A stretch of DNA of 64,000 nucleotides from Zhengitettix transpicula (taxonomy: Eukaryota > Arthropoda > Insecta > Orthoptera > Tetrigidae). A model generated the notes under the pieces. The model worked only from the letters and a program-made list of their open reading frames with translations. It searched no databases and was not told the DNA's origin. The position numbers and the translations under genes were made by a program. Location: assembly GCA_037074705.1 (NCBI GenBank), contig CM073590.1, forward strand, positions 180,559,246 to 180,623,245. Reading direction: 5' to 3'. Shown here piece by piece: positions 12,901 through 24,214 of the stretch (position 1 is its first letter; each line of letters starts with the position of its first letter).

Positions 12901-15900
12901 CAGGTTCAGAAAGCTACAAATTATTTTAAATGACATCGAAAGCTTGGCCAAAATAAGGAGAATCAGTATGAATCCTACTAAATCAACAATCATTCCCTTT
13001 ACCCTTAAAACAAACCATTTCCTCAACCACTTCTTCTTCCTAAATGGCACAAAAATTCCTATCCAACAAACACCACATCTAGGTCATATCCTCAATTCCA
13101 AACTATCATGGAATCCTTGTATAACCCACATTACCTCCAGAATCAGTAACAAAATAAAGCAACTTTCCCCTCTCCTCATCAGAAAATCTCCTATATCCCT
13201 TAGCACCAACAGACTCCTCTAACTATCCATAATCCGCCTCATACGGTGGTCATACTCATGTGCCATATGGGGATCCACTACATATTCCAACAAATTTTTT
13301 TATAGATCACAACATATAATTAAGTACTTAAAGTAGGAGTGGGAGAAGGAAGCTTGTGAGAGCATACTCTCACAGGTGAATCTTCACAGAGAGCTCTGGC
13401 GGAGGCTACCGTAGGGGTTGCCTTCTCTTCTGTCTAGTTTTTTGAACTAAGGTTCCCACAAACCGAGGCACCTCGGCCTGTTTTGAGAGGTGTGTGTTCT
13501 GGGGTGCAACCTTGGGCATTTGGTAAGAGTTGTTTTTGTGTTTCCATTGGAACAGTTGACCATCTGCCTCCTAAACTGTTCAAGGCATGGAGAAGGGAAT
13601 GCTGTACCTCCACAGGAAACCCCTCTCCCGCCATCGGAAGGGCATGGGACAAGTACCAAATTCCCGACCTACCTGATGCAGGATTTTCTAGGGTTTTCCC
13701 TGCATCACTCTTAGGCAAATTGCAGGGTAGGATCCATAAACTATAGCACGTGGGCCTTAGTTATCCATTAGCTACCTTCTTGTACCCTTCCACATTCCCC
13801 CTTTCAAATACCTTCCTATGCTATTAAAGGGGGAGTTGCCACCACATGGATTACCCCCATGTAACATGTTACCCCTGAATCAAAGTAGGAGTAAATACAG
13901 ATGCTGGAACAATTAAAACATGAAATGGCAGTTTAAGTTGTAATTTGAATTATGCTGTTATATTTTCTGGTTCAACAGATGCATTTCTGCTTACCCATCA
14001 CGGCCTTTATTGTGTTTTTCAATTTCTTCTTCAATTCCCTCATTTCTCTTGAAACGGTCCCAATCCAGTTTGGACTTTTCAAGAGTACCTATTTTTTCCT
14101 TCTTTCCAGTTATATTACCCAAAATTGAAGACAAACCACCAGTTGCCCTTCCTTTGGTAAGACCAACAGAATTTACATTACTTGAGGCTGCTGTTGTTGA
14201 GACTTTAGCTTCTACTGAGTTAGCTGACACTTCTTTTGTTACCCTTAAAACATTCATTTGTCATCATTACATATAAGATCATTACTGCTTTTTACTTATG
14301 ACATTATATTTTCAAATTAATTAATTAATTTATATTCAAACAATTCTTTGAGTTTATTTGAAAAAAATAAAAAAGTAATAAAATCATAAACTAAAGAAAT
14401 CTTTTATGTGATCTTTTACATTATTTACTATTCAACATGGCAGTTGTGAAAAAATGTAAGGATTCAGTACAGATTCAGTTTATAAATAAAATTAAACTTA
14501 CTTTACTTCCTCACCAGCAAATTCATAAATTTTAGTTACAGTGACTTTGTTTTCTTTCTCCCGATTGATTTTACAGTTTCCCTCTGTTTTCGAGCTTGAA
14601 TTTCCTTTTGGAACATTTGACTTTGAATTAGTATTAACGTTTGTTCCAGTATCCTTCAAGAAATCTGTTTTGGTAACATTCAATTGCTATCAAGTACATA
14701 ATTAAAAATAATCGAGTTGAATAGTGAATTATGTTATTTTTCTTACCTGACCACAATGAATCTGCTTTCTTTTTCTCTTCCTCTTCTGTTAATACTGGCT
14801 GTTGCTCTTCCGCTTTGTTTTCATCAATGTGTTTATATTCTTCAGATAAACGTTGCTTTTTCCTGAAAGTCATTTAAACATCAGTACTTGCTAGAAAGAT
14901 CAAGGATGAAATAACTTAATTTTCAGTAAATAGTACGCTTGATTGTGTACATGTAAGGTGTTTTTAAAAGTCCAATATTCTTCTTCTCCAAGAAAATAAT
15001 TTCCATTTTATTTTATGTAACATATCTTGAGGGTTTGGTAGAATATTCATTTGGATATGTCAATGGTTAAATTTCTATGGTGCAAGCCAGGTAGACACCA
15101 AAGTCAGACTGTCACAGGTTGAAGACAATAACGTGGTAAATCTGTTCACTCAAATGAAGTAGTTCAACCTGTAAGGCCCTGGAGAAGAGCAAGAGAAGCC
15201 TTGGCAGTTGATAGCTGACTACAAAAGAAGTCATCCATGGAAGTTGTGAGGTTTCCAATTTGAGAAGAAAGTCACTGACCTCTGCAGACATCTGGGGAAA
15301 TCCACATGCGTCTGGCTGAAAATTACCCCAGCTCTCAGTGTAGTGTTTTGAATATTGTAAGTTGTTTCAAATATACATTTATTACCAACTATAAATTACC
15401 ACCACATAATTCTCTTTGAGCTTATTAGCTGTCCACAAAGACCATGATGATTGTGTCTATTTACTCTTATAAATAGTAGTTTAGTTGATATACATTTCAA
15501 ATTGTTCCTTAATTACAGAATCAATGTAGACAAAACTCATTTTCACAGTCCCATAGGTTTTAATATCCCACAGAAATTAATTACATGAAACCCATTACTA
15601 GCAGGAGCTTTCAGGTACTTCTAAGACATAATCATCTGTGTGGTTGTAATATATTTTCTCTTGGCAAGCCCGCCAAGTGGTAATAAAATAAAAATATCCT
15701 AGTCGGCCAACAAATATTAGCAATAACATAATATATGAAGCAAATACTTGTTTTAAATACCTACAATAAATTAGTTTCATAACAATAAGATAGGCATGCC
15801 AGTGTGAACATTGTAATAAAAATAAGTGGTGTAAATATAGCCAAAATATTAGTAATTTAATTCCGATTGATACAATACATACTGGGTGAAATTAAAGAGC

Positions 15901-18900
15901 AGTGAAGAGAAAACTTACATTTATCAAATATGGAAGTCTTTCCCGGTGTAATTGTTCGATAAACAGTTCTCGGTTTTCACTCGAGTGAAGCATATTTAAA
16001 CGCAACATTTTGACAACTAAAATCTCTGTTGTCATCTTCAAGGTGAAGTGCCAGAACCTTTTTTTTTAGGTGTTGACAGGCTATATATAGGGTAATCCAC
16101 ATGGTGGCAAACTCCCCTTTAATAGCATAGAAAGGGATTTGAAAGGGGGGATGCATAAGGGGAGAGGAAAGTAGCCAGGGGTTAACTAGGGCGCCTGGGT
16201 TATGGTTTAAGGATCCTACCCAGCAATTCACCTAAAAGTGATGCAGGGAAAACCTGCATCAGGTAGGTCAGGCATTTGGTACTTGTCCCACACCCTTCTG
16301 ATGGCGGGAGCGGAGTTCGCTGTAGGGTTGCAGCTTTCCCCTCGCCGTGCCTTGACCGGTTTAGGAGGCAGCTGGCCGACTATTCCAATAGGAATAGCAG
16401 ACAACTCTTACCGTATGCCCAAGGTCTGCGACCCCGGAACATACACCTCTCAAAACTGGCCCCGATGCCTCAGCATGTGGGAACCTTAGTTCAAAAAAAC
16501 CAGAGAGACGTATGGAGAAATGCATCTCCAGAAGTTTTAGTGAATCCTCAATAGAGGAACAACATCAAAGCTTTCAAGAAGGCTGTTAGCATCTAACTTG
16601 ATGTGTTGTAGCAATTCAATAAAATGTGCTGAGTTTTTTATGTGATCACATTTTCCAACAAATGGACCTAGTCTCTTGGTCAAATTCTTGGCAAGGTTGT
16701 ATGTTACCAAACCAATGGAGCTAACAATTGGCCTCAAAGGAATGTCAGTTTTACTGACATTTAAAAACGGTGTTCTATCCACAAAAGAAAATATAAGAAA
16801 TGCTTGGCTCGGTTAAAGATAGTATAGGACTTCGTACTCCTGGGGTCTACAGCATAGTGTGTGAATGTGACAAAAAGTACATCGGCCAAACCATTCGCAC
16901 GGTAATTGATAGATGCACAGAACATCAAAGGCATCTCAAACTCATGCAGCCAAATAAGTCAGCGGTGGCAGAACATGCCATAGAAACCGGCCATGATATA
17001 AAGTTCAATGAAACCAAAATCTTGGATCGTGTCAATGGTTTTTTTGCAGCATCATCAAAGAGGCCATACATATTAGGACACAAGATAACCTGCTCAACCG
17101 TGACACTGGGTTTTAATTGAGCAAGACTTGGGACCCAGCTATAACATTAATAAGATGAGGTGTCTGGAGCTCCATTGTGGACGGGGCTGCTGCGGGTAAT
17201 GTACCTCGGCGAGTGGGTGGTCTCTTGGCTGATTCTGACATGACTGAGCGCTCATTGGCTCTCGCAGCATGATGTTATGGCGGAGGGTATTTATAACATG
17301 AAATGGAATGGTTCCGGCAATTCGCCTTGAGTGATTCACCCAGGTGAAAACCGAGAACTGTTTATCAAACTTACATTTATGTTGTAAGGACTTGAGAGTC
17401 AAAACAAGGACTGATAATATGTACTGAATGACCTAGATTCCTAGGAAAGTGTATTGAAATATTTCTATCATTTCTTCAGCTAAATTTAACCCCACTTAGT
17501 GTTTCAGTTTAGCAAGTATTTAAAGAAATAATTTTTCTTCTTGCCTTCAAAATTAAAACTTTACACACTATAATTGCTGAACTTGATATAATAAATAAAA
17601 AATATATGCATGTGTATGTTCCACATACAAATTTAAACACGAAAAGCAATTTCAATATAAGCATATTAACATCCATAATAATAGTATTCACACGAACTGA
17701 TGAAGGAATACTTAAGGTTAAGTGAAACTATCATACTAGAAACATCTCGGAAATGATAAAAATGAAGCTTAATAACTTTAAAATGTATAACGTGGTACAA
17801 ATACTTGAGGTCGGATCTCTGATCTCTGACCATTTACTTTGTTATTAAGATCTTTGTCTTCTTATAATTGTTAATACAAGTGTGTCACACTTTTCCCCAC
17901 TAATCATGGATGACAAATGAATGAAAGAGAAAATTTAGATAAAACTGATGATCAAGAAGAGGTTGGACAAAGAAAGATTGCAATTAGTTGGAATAAAGAT
18001 AATAATAAAAATGTGATAAACAAAGATGCATTAACAACAGAAAATAATAGCAGTATATAAACATATCAACAATCCATACAACACAAATGTATAAGATAAG
18101 GCAAGAAAAAAAGGGTGATACGTTAAAAATAAATGAAAAATGGATTATAGAACATGTTTATCAGAAGAAATAGTAGTGAAGGAATAATGCTATTAGTATT
18201 CAGTCTTGCACAGACAGCAACTTCCTTACCATCACTATGATTCTTTTCAATCACATTTTTTTATACATATTTTGATAAAAAAAAATTGTCAAAATGAAAA
18301 GAAGAAATATTAAAAGCTATTTTATAAACAGATATAAAAATAAACGTTTGTATTGTGCACAGAATTTACATATTTTCATTCATATTATAAAGAATATTAC
18401 AGTAAAAAAACTCACCTATTTTTCTTTGAAGTTTTTCTTCCTCTCTTTCTGTCACATACTTTCTTACTACTTGCTTCATCAACACCACTACTTGCACTTT
18501 CTTCTTCACCATCTGATTCAACCTCAGAAGGAGGGTTGCTGTCAGCACCTGTAGTTTATCATTTATTTGAATTATACTAGAAAAATGTATTGAATGACAA
18601 CATTTAATTAATCTAAACATAATTTCAGGAGAAACTAAAAATGAATTAGAAATTAATATGAAGGTTTATTAGTAAATTGAATCAACAATTCACATTTCAG
18701 TAATAATACTTGTAAGTATAATAATTATGAATGCAAGTAATTGAGATTAAGCAATTTTAAGGAAAATATTATTCAAATTTAACAATTATTAAAATTAAAT
18801 GAGGGCATTCTCTGTAAGATACAGATTCAATTAGATTTTAATTCCAATTCATTTAATTAATAGAACATATTTATGTTCTATAATTATAAACTAATTAATA

Positions 18901-19121
18901 TGGTGTGCACTGATAATACAATCAAGATGAAAATGTTACTAAATTGATAAATTCTTAATTCTTTTAAGATCCCCACCATTATTGGTCAATAAAATCAATT
19001 AAAATATTAATATTTCAAAATAAATCATACAAAATCATTTAGGGTAACTCAAAAGCAACTTACCAGATGGGACATAGTCCTCATCACTCTCGTCGCTAGA
19101 TGGGAGTTCTCTTTCATCCAT
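9901..19121 (-). CDS. CFDP1: CFDP1/BCNT chromatin factor, six coding exons, complete (270 aa)
   Basis: Coding exons in transcript order: 19121-19064, 18548-18416, 14862-14747, 14664-14502, 14243-13995, 9994-9901. They sum to 813 nt with matching phase at all five GT/AG junctions and end in TGA at 9903-9901. The product has the layout of the Bucentaur family (vertebrate CFDP1, fly YETI, yeast Swc5). Its acidic N-terminus reads SSDESDEDYVPSG. A charged middle contains EEEEKKKADSLWSDFLKD (exons 3-4) and KVTVTKIYEFAGEEV. The C-terminal BCNT-C domain (about residues 194-266) carries TLEKSKLDWDRFK and, after the last junction, GYLEKIDFLQRTDVRQFE. The family acts in the SWR1/SRCAP-type complexes that load H2A.Z, so a nuclear role is inferred. 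Length is close to known members (about 240-300 aa). The ATG at 19121 is preferred over an in-frame ATG at 19220 because conserved proteins begin at the acidic motif. Confidence 0.93.
10466..10478. repeat. Poly(C) run
   Basis: About 13 consecutive C residues just left of the Jockey-like LINE remains. Confidence 0.9.
10540..13330 (+). mobile_element. Jockey-like non-LTR retrotransposon, decayed
   Basis: Plus strand, opposite to host CFDP1 and inside its intron 5. Order: ORF1 part with a PRE_C2HC-like domain (about 10670-10900, RRLHPKLDTSIMLTEVKEIG) and a decayed Cys-knuckle segment to about 11240; APE-type endonuclease (11428-11690, EIEILLLSETKLTPTH; 11770-11930, LGGDFNAKHPHFGF and ILDFFI); reverse transcriptase (about 12600-13320) with FDKVHHQSLLFKIKE, GIPQGSIL, the palm motif FTDD in place of FADD, and MNPTKSTIIPFTLK. 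Several stops and frameshifts make it non-functional. No poly(A) tail or target duplication was identified. Confidence 0.85.
13341..13881. mobile_element. Element A copy 1: 541-bp GC-rich insertion with 11-bp target duplication
   Basis: Flanked by aaagtaggagt at 13330-13340 and again at 13882-13892. Much richer in GC than the surroundings. The minus-strand segment 13718-13434 encodes ASGRSGIWYLSH, also found in copy 2 near 16.3 kb, but the frames are not otherwise conserved, so it is probably non-coding. It sits directly after the Jockey-like RT remains in CFDP1 intron 5. Family not recognised. Confidence 0.75.
13995..14243 (-). CDS. CFDP1: CFDP1 coding exon 5 (start of BCNT-C domain)
   Basis: Residues 157-239, with SSILGNITGKKEKIGTLEKS and LDWDRFKRNEGIEEEIEKHN, the first two thirds of BCNT-C. 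Acceptor tttaag, donor gtaagc. Confidence 0.94.
14502..14664 (-). CDS. CFDP1: CFDP1 coding exon 4
   Basis: Residues 103-156. It begins by completing DFLKDTG and ends in VTVTKIYEFAGEEV, both conserved in the family. Acceptor aaacag, donor gtaagt. Only 82 nt separate it from exon 3. Confidence 0.92.
14747..14862 (-). CDS. CFDP1: CFDP1 coding exon 3
   Basis: Residues 64-102, ending in EEEEKKKADSLWS, a conserved family segment. Acceptor tttcag, donor gtaaga. Confidence 0.92.
15040..15360. other. CFDP1 intron 2, moderately GC-rich unassigned stretch
   Basis: Composition differs from the AT-rich intron around it, but no ORF, repeat partner or element signature was recognised. Confidence 0.35.
16093..16497. 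mobile_element. Element A copy 2, inverted relative to copy 1, nested in the Penelope-like element
   Basis: Reverse complement of 13435-13855 or so: shared landmarks are the gggaaccttagttcaaaa edge, ASGRSGIWYLSH coding-like stretch, and ctatgctattaaagg/gtggattaccc edge. It lacks about 90 bp found at the left end of copy 1. It interrupts the RT-bearing half of the element. Confidence 0.75.
16537..16782 (-). pseudogene. Penelope-like reverse transcriptase fragment
   Basis: Residues read FLNVSKTDIPLRPIVSSIG, then KNSAHFIELLQHIKLDANSL and SFDVVPL, the RT fingers through motif A (first catalytic Asp). The frame ends there, where Element A copy 2 sequence begins. Confidence 0.85.
16800..17120 (+). 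pseudogene. Penelope-like GIY-YIG endonuclease domain
   Basis: GVYSIVCECDKKYIGQTIRT gives the G-[IV]-Y...Y-I-G core; the Arg (IDRCTEH) and H..TGH spacing follow. The Cys-x-Cys before YIG is usual in Penelope elements. The ORF is open for 106 codons but detached from its RT, which is on the other strand. Confidence 0.88.
17381..18415. other. CFDP1 intron 2, remainder
   Basis: AT-rich intron sequence; nothing recognised. Confidence 0.6.
18416..18548 (-). CDS. CFDP1: CFDP1 coding exon 2
   Basis: Residues 20-63, a Ser/Glu/Asp-rich stretch followed by a basic RKRGRKTSKK segment (possible nuclear localisation signal). Acceptor ctacag, donor gtgagt. Confidence 0.9.
19064..19121 (-). CDS. CFDP1: CFDP1 coding exon 1
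   Basis: Codes residues 1-19 plus one base of codon 20. It carries the acidic MDERELPSSDESDEDYVPS start and ends at a gtaagt donor. Confidence 0.92.
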
Positions 19122-22100
19122 TATAACTGATAACAAATAATAACAGACGTTAAACTTCAGTGTGTGTTGAATTTTTTTGAAAAAAAAATACAATTTAATG
19201 CTGATGTGAAAATGAACCAACGAATATTAAAATTGTTTCAGATTTTGTGGGAGAAAAGAAATAGAGCAATTTGGCCTTGACATTATATAATATAGATTCA
19301 GCAAAACACTCAGAATTGTCAGAAATTGACAATTTTGAATTAACACAGTTCAGGCCTACTCTGGGTGGGCGGCTGGACTCTATGTCAACCCTGCAGCGCA
19401 ACCCTTAGCACTTCTGTGCTAACGGAGTTATGTAGACAGCCAAGCAGTCATCCTTTGGGAAATAGGCCCTGGCCTATCCTGAAGGGTTCCAATAGTCCAG
19501 CTAGGTTTTGGCTTGGTATGTCCAGTCAAACACACGTGGGAGTTGGACTCTAGCGGGTATGTTGTTTCATAGGCCAACTTCTCTTCTCTCTTCCCCTGGG
19601 AGTAGGACCAGCCAGCCCACTGTGATTTAGGAAACAAAGAATCCCCGTTCCCTCTTCTGAGGATTCGAAAAAAGGCAGCAGGGAAGCAACTACATGCATA
19701 GTTCAGGCCTACTATCTAAAAGAAGAGGACTCGCATCATCGAAAATTTGAATTATTATTTCTGCACAGCCTGGTTGGACCAACCACTAATATGCCTCCGT
19801 CTCTCCAAATGTGTTAATTAATTTGACAATATTATATTTTCTTTATGTGTTTTTTAAATTATGTATTCTGAGGGTCAAGACCCCTTCCTCAGGATATGAG
19901 AACTGTATACATTGTGCAGACAGGGTGTACAGTGTGCAATCCTATCCTGTCCTGAAATTTGACATACATAAAATTTTATACACATTAAAGTTGGATGTAT
20001 TTGTTTTCACTGTAAGAAATTGTTTAAAATGTTAAGCACTAATAACAAATTAAGTAATTGGTGTAGCAAGTGATAATTTCCCATTGAGACAAAAATCACA
20101 AAAAAAACTTTTTGCAAATAAATAAATTTAAAGTAAGGCTATTAAAAAAACAGAATTATTGACTGGTGTCATAATTGTGAGAGATATGAGCCCAAAATTT
20201 ATAATTAAAATTTTAATCAATTATTAATTGCTGAAGACATGGGATAAACCAAATCTATCTTTGACAGTTCTTAATGAATTGTTGGAATTAGTTGGCCATG
20301 AAATGACAGTTTACAAAGAAAATTGTTCTTTTATTATTTTATGATGCATTAAAACAATAAACATAATAATTCATTGAATCAAGAGACAATCACTTCCTAC
20401 ACATGTTTAAATTCACATATTTTGACATGGAGAAATGTTTTTATTTAAAGAAAGTTAAGTTCTACAACGCAACGCAGAACGACACACTTATCATTCGAGT
20501 TACTCTTATGTAAAGTTAAAATTTTACTCCACAGTTTTAAGATTATTGTTTCTCAATAAGACCAAACAAGGTTTTAAGGACAATATATATTATGTAACGA
20601 CACTACGTAAGTGACAAGATAAATATGTTGTGCGACTCTTAAGTTTACGTAAGAAACAGCTCTACGAATAATAATTTTTATTATATTCGCAATGTGATGC
20701 GAAATATAAATTGGTGTTATGCAGGATGCTTTCAAATTATTTTATTTTAACAGGGAGAAAAACAGAGCAACAAATACATTGACGGTACATAAATAAGATA
20801 CGCTTGAAATGGTCCTAATATATAAACACATAAATCAAAAACATTTTCGCACCTCTATCGGTTCCACAAACAATTTAACAATACAGCAGCCGGTCTAAAT
20901 TCCTGAGTCTATAATCGAAGATGATTTGATTTTAACCACAGAAGTTACACCTAAAAAGTACATTATTGCAATATATCATTCGTTCAGTCCAGTTCGTATC
21001 AATTTTTGGTTTGGACAATAGTTTTGAAAGAATTAATAAAAATATAATGGTAAATAACAAATTAAAATATCAAAGAAAATTTTTCAATCACATTTTTGCC
21101 CGTTTTTTATATAAAAATTGAATTAAGAAGCTTGGGATTAGTACCTATTTTATTTATTCCACTACTCTCCCAAATATTCATTACCCAAAAAAAAACTAAT
21201 GTTCATGTCGACTCTTACTTATAATTAAATTTACTGCCTAAAGTAGTACGATTATTAAAGTCACAACGAGTATACATTTACAGTCCTAATTCACAAAAAA
21301 AACACATATAAAGTAATACGTGCGATATATAATGACAAATTAAAATTTGCCGAATAATCTTGAATAAACATTAAAATATATTGAAAAAACAATTAGAGAT
21401 ATAAATAGCCAAATAAAAGACAAAAATAAATGCTAAATTAAATACAACACAAAGTATTTGCAACCCTTTAAGCTTTCGTCAGGTGATTTAAGAAAACGTA
21501 AAAGCCGTAACGATAACCCAGCGCTCAAACCAGGTTAAAATCCAACTAAAATTGCAAAAACGTTGTACGGTAATGAATTTTGTCTGTTATATGTTTTTTT
21601 TATTAATTTAATGAATATATTTTTAACACAGAGCAATTATAGTTTATAATACTGAAATTTTGTTACAATACTATAGGATCTACTCTCAAGTAATGACTGC
21701 TAAGTGTGAAGAAATATAGTAATAGTCAGTGTATTTTGTACTGGTAACATTCTTCCTATGAACTTCTTCCGTCGAATAAAGTCAAGACTCTTTGCTAAAA
21801 TTCATCAGTGAATATATATGTATGCACTGGTGTTCGATTCCTTGTTCACCTATTGAAATAAAAATTATTGGGAAGGCTGTAACATAATTATTTATTTTTA
21901 TATATAAAATATGAATAGAAACTTTATTTACAGAAGAAATTTAAAATTAACAACAATAATAAAACCTATTTAACTCTTTAACTTGAGCTCGATCGATTCT
22001 ATATTACTGTTCAGTATTTTAACTTACAGTTCACTCATCACCCGACAGCAAATTTTCTTAACCTTATCATAGACTTATGCTCCAAAGTCTGTTTTAATTA

Positions 22101-22443
22101 ATAAATTGGTTTGATGTACGTGTGTAATCGTTGATGAGATTTAAATGGTTGTCTGTAGTGTTTGATGAATTGTATGATAAACTGAATCATGTTTTTGAAG
22201 TACAATAAAATAGTAAATTGTCTTCAAAATGCTTAGCGTCTATTATGCTTCGAGGAGTTAATATAATAGTCTTATCGAACTATATTTGAATGTCGTATAT
22301 TGAATTATGATATACATACGCTATTTTTACGATTCCCGAAATATGAAAATGGAATCGCCAGAAAAGAAGCTATTTATTACGTAGCTGAACCAAATGTGGG
22401 ATTGGAATACAACAAATTAACATTCTTAGCGTATTCCAACGCA
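19122..22443. promoter_or_regulatory. Intergenic region between divergent CFDP1 and TMEM170 starts
   Basis: The two conserved genes are transcribed away from each other, so both promoters and 5' UTRs must lie here unless further 5' exons exist. No convincing TATA/Inr arrangement can be singled out in AT-rich DNA. Contains the 339-bp insertion at 19361. A minus-strand phrase cacctgacgaaagc near 21475-21490 resembles the core of the foldback repeat family. Confidence 0.55.
19361..19699. mobile_element. 339-bp insertion with 14-bp target duplication, family unknown
   Basis: Flanked by agttcaggcctact at 19347-19360 and 19700-19713. GC-rich against AT-rich flanks, no long ORF worth calling, no poly(A) tail, and no clear similarity to Element A. 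Lies just upstream of the CFDP1 start codon, probably in its promoter or 5' UTR. Confidence 0.75.
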
Positions 22444-22531
22444 ATGTCAAGAGAATTCCAAGCTTCAGAGCTGGATACTGTTGCAAATGTAATGGGTTTA
22501 TCTCCAGAGGATCCTCTCAACACTTTTGCAG
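22444..22531 (+). CDS. TMEM170A: TMEM170 coding exon 1
   Basis: Residues 1-29 plus one base, luminal/N-terminal part with LSPEDPLNTFA. Donor gtatat. The reading frame stays open upstream to an ATG at 22300, so the start is uncertain. Confidence 0.75.
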
Positions 22532-24172
22532 GTATATCATGCCTTCACTCAAAAACTATATAAAAAAGAAATGTTACATACTTTATATTATCCACTTTCA
22601 TATTACCTGAATTTTTTATAATGTGCAACTTTCCTACTCTATTATTTTATTATCTGTTTAGGTTATTTCTTTTCTTTATATATTACATACAACTCTCCTC
22701 ATTATGCTTATTATAATAACATTTTATTGTCAATCACATTTCTTGCGTGCAGCTATTTAAATAAATTTATATTACAAATATGTCATCCCTTTTGCAAAGT
22801 TTTTATAACTCTTTATTGTATGTTTGCCATGTACGTCATAGTTCTGTATTATATATATTACATGTTGGATATCATAACTTTACCTACTGAAGTATATTTT
22901 CTTTCCTAGAAATGTGGTACCAAGTATTTCTGTGGGCATTATTTTCATCAATATTCGTCCATGTTGTTGCTGCAACCATTGCCTTTGCTACTCTCAGGAA
23001 ACATATATATGGCAAGTAAGTTACAAAACTGACTGCTTTAAATGTATAAAGCTTGTTTATGGATTTTTTTACACTTATTGCCACAGAGCAGTTGGCTGTC
23101 ACACAGTGCAAATCTCTCCAGAAGGACATTAACAAATCCGAATATCTGAATAAATTTAATTATAAGATAAAATAGCCAAATACAGACAAAAGAAGTGAGG
23201 ATATAAATACCACACATTGTTTCTGAAAACCATGTTCCTTTCTTCTGGTGCTAAGAAAACTAAAAACACAAGAGCCTAGAGCAACACACCTTCACAGTTC
23301 AGTTGACAATCTCAAAAGCTTTTGAACTGTGCAATTTTGTCACTCAATACTCTTGTGATATTTAGTTTTCTTAGCTCCTTAAGAAAGTAGCAAGGCTTCC
23401 AGAAACATGTAGTATTTATATCATCATTTCTTGTGTCTGTATTTGATTATTTTATCGTATCAATTTTCAAAACAGATATATAATTTTTATTTGAAAAAAT
23501 TTCATATATATATGAATATGATATTAGTAAGGATGTGACATTGACAAAAATAATTGCAATATTGGTATGGAAAGAAAAGAGATAGGTTGTGGCTTACCTG
23601 AAAGTAAAGTGCAGTGTAGCCTTAGGGAACTGAAGGTTGTTCTTAAAATTTTTTGAGGCTCTCAGCCTCATCCTTCAGGAAGGAGTGTTACACCATTCCG
23701 TGCACCGGCCGGTTGCGAATATTTATGGAAATAATAGAATTTATTTCTATCCTTCCGCACTATCCAAAATCGAATGTGACTTTGTCACCAAATTAGTTCC
23801 TAACATTGTATTTATTCCTTAATGGATGCTCCTAATAGTTCATTACCTCTACTCTATCCATCCCTCTTCTAAATAACTTTATCCGTTATAAGACTGTCTA
23901 TATTTTCCTTGTCAGGAACTTGACCTTGTGACTGAGATGGTTAATGCGTCTGTGTACTTAGCAGATCATGCAGGTTCAAATACTGTCTAGGTCAAATATT
24001 TTCAGTCTTTCCTTCTTCTTCCTTCCTGCTTTGAACATATGCTTTTCTTTGTGTGTGATTCTATGCCTGAGCATATAAATTCACAGAAAGCATAATCCTC
24101 CTATTTCTCTTATTTATTTTTATCCTTCCTCATTATCGAAATCGAATGTGACTTCATCGCCAAATTAGTTCT

Positions 24173-24214
<42 letters not shown>

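Larger units (their letters stand above)
15925..17366. mobile_element. Rearranged Penelope-like element with 14-bp target duplication
   Basis: Bounded by aaacttacatttat at 15911-15924 and 17367-17380. Both ends carry the same terminal sequence in inverted orientation (gataaacagttctcggtttt at about 15957 and its complement ending 17366). The left half, on the minus strand, has an RT start (16782-16537, PLRPIVSSIGLVTYNLAK, LLESFDVV). The right half, on the plus strand, has the GIY-YIG endonuclease (16800-17120). This 5'-part inversion is what internal or twin priming would give. Lies in CFDP1 intron 2. Confidence 0.85.

Noticed and set aside
13434..13746. Overlapping ORFs on both strands in the GC-rich block
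   Set aside because: They fall inside Element A. The matching ORF in copy 2 is only partly alike and frames are not preserved, so coding is doubtful.
16800..17120. 106-codon GIY-YIG protein as a possible host nuclease gene
   Set aside because: Lies within a target-site duplication next to a Penelope-like RT fragment and shares the element's terminal sequences, so it is transposon-derived.
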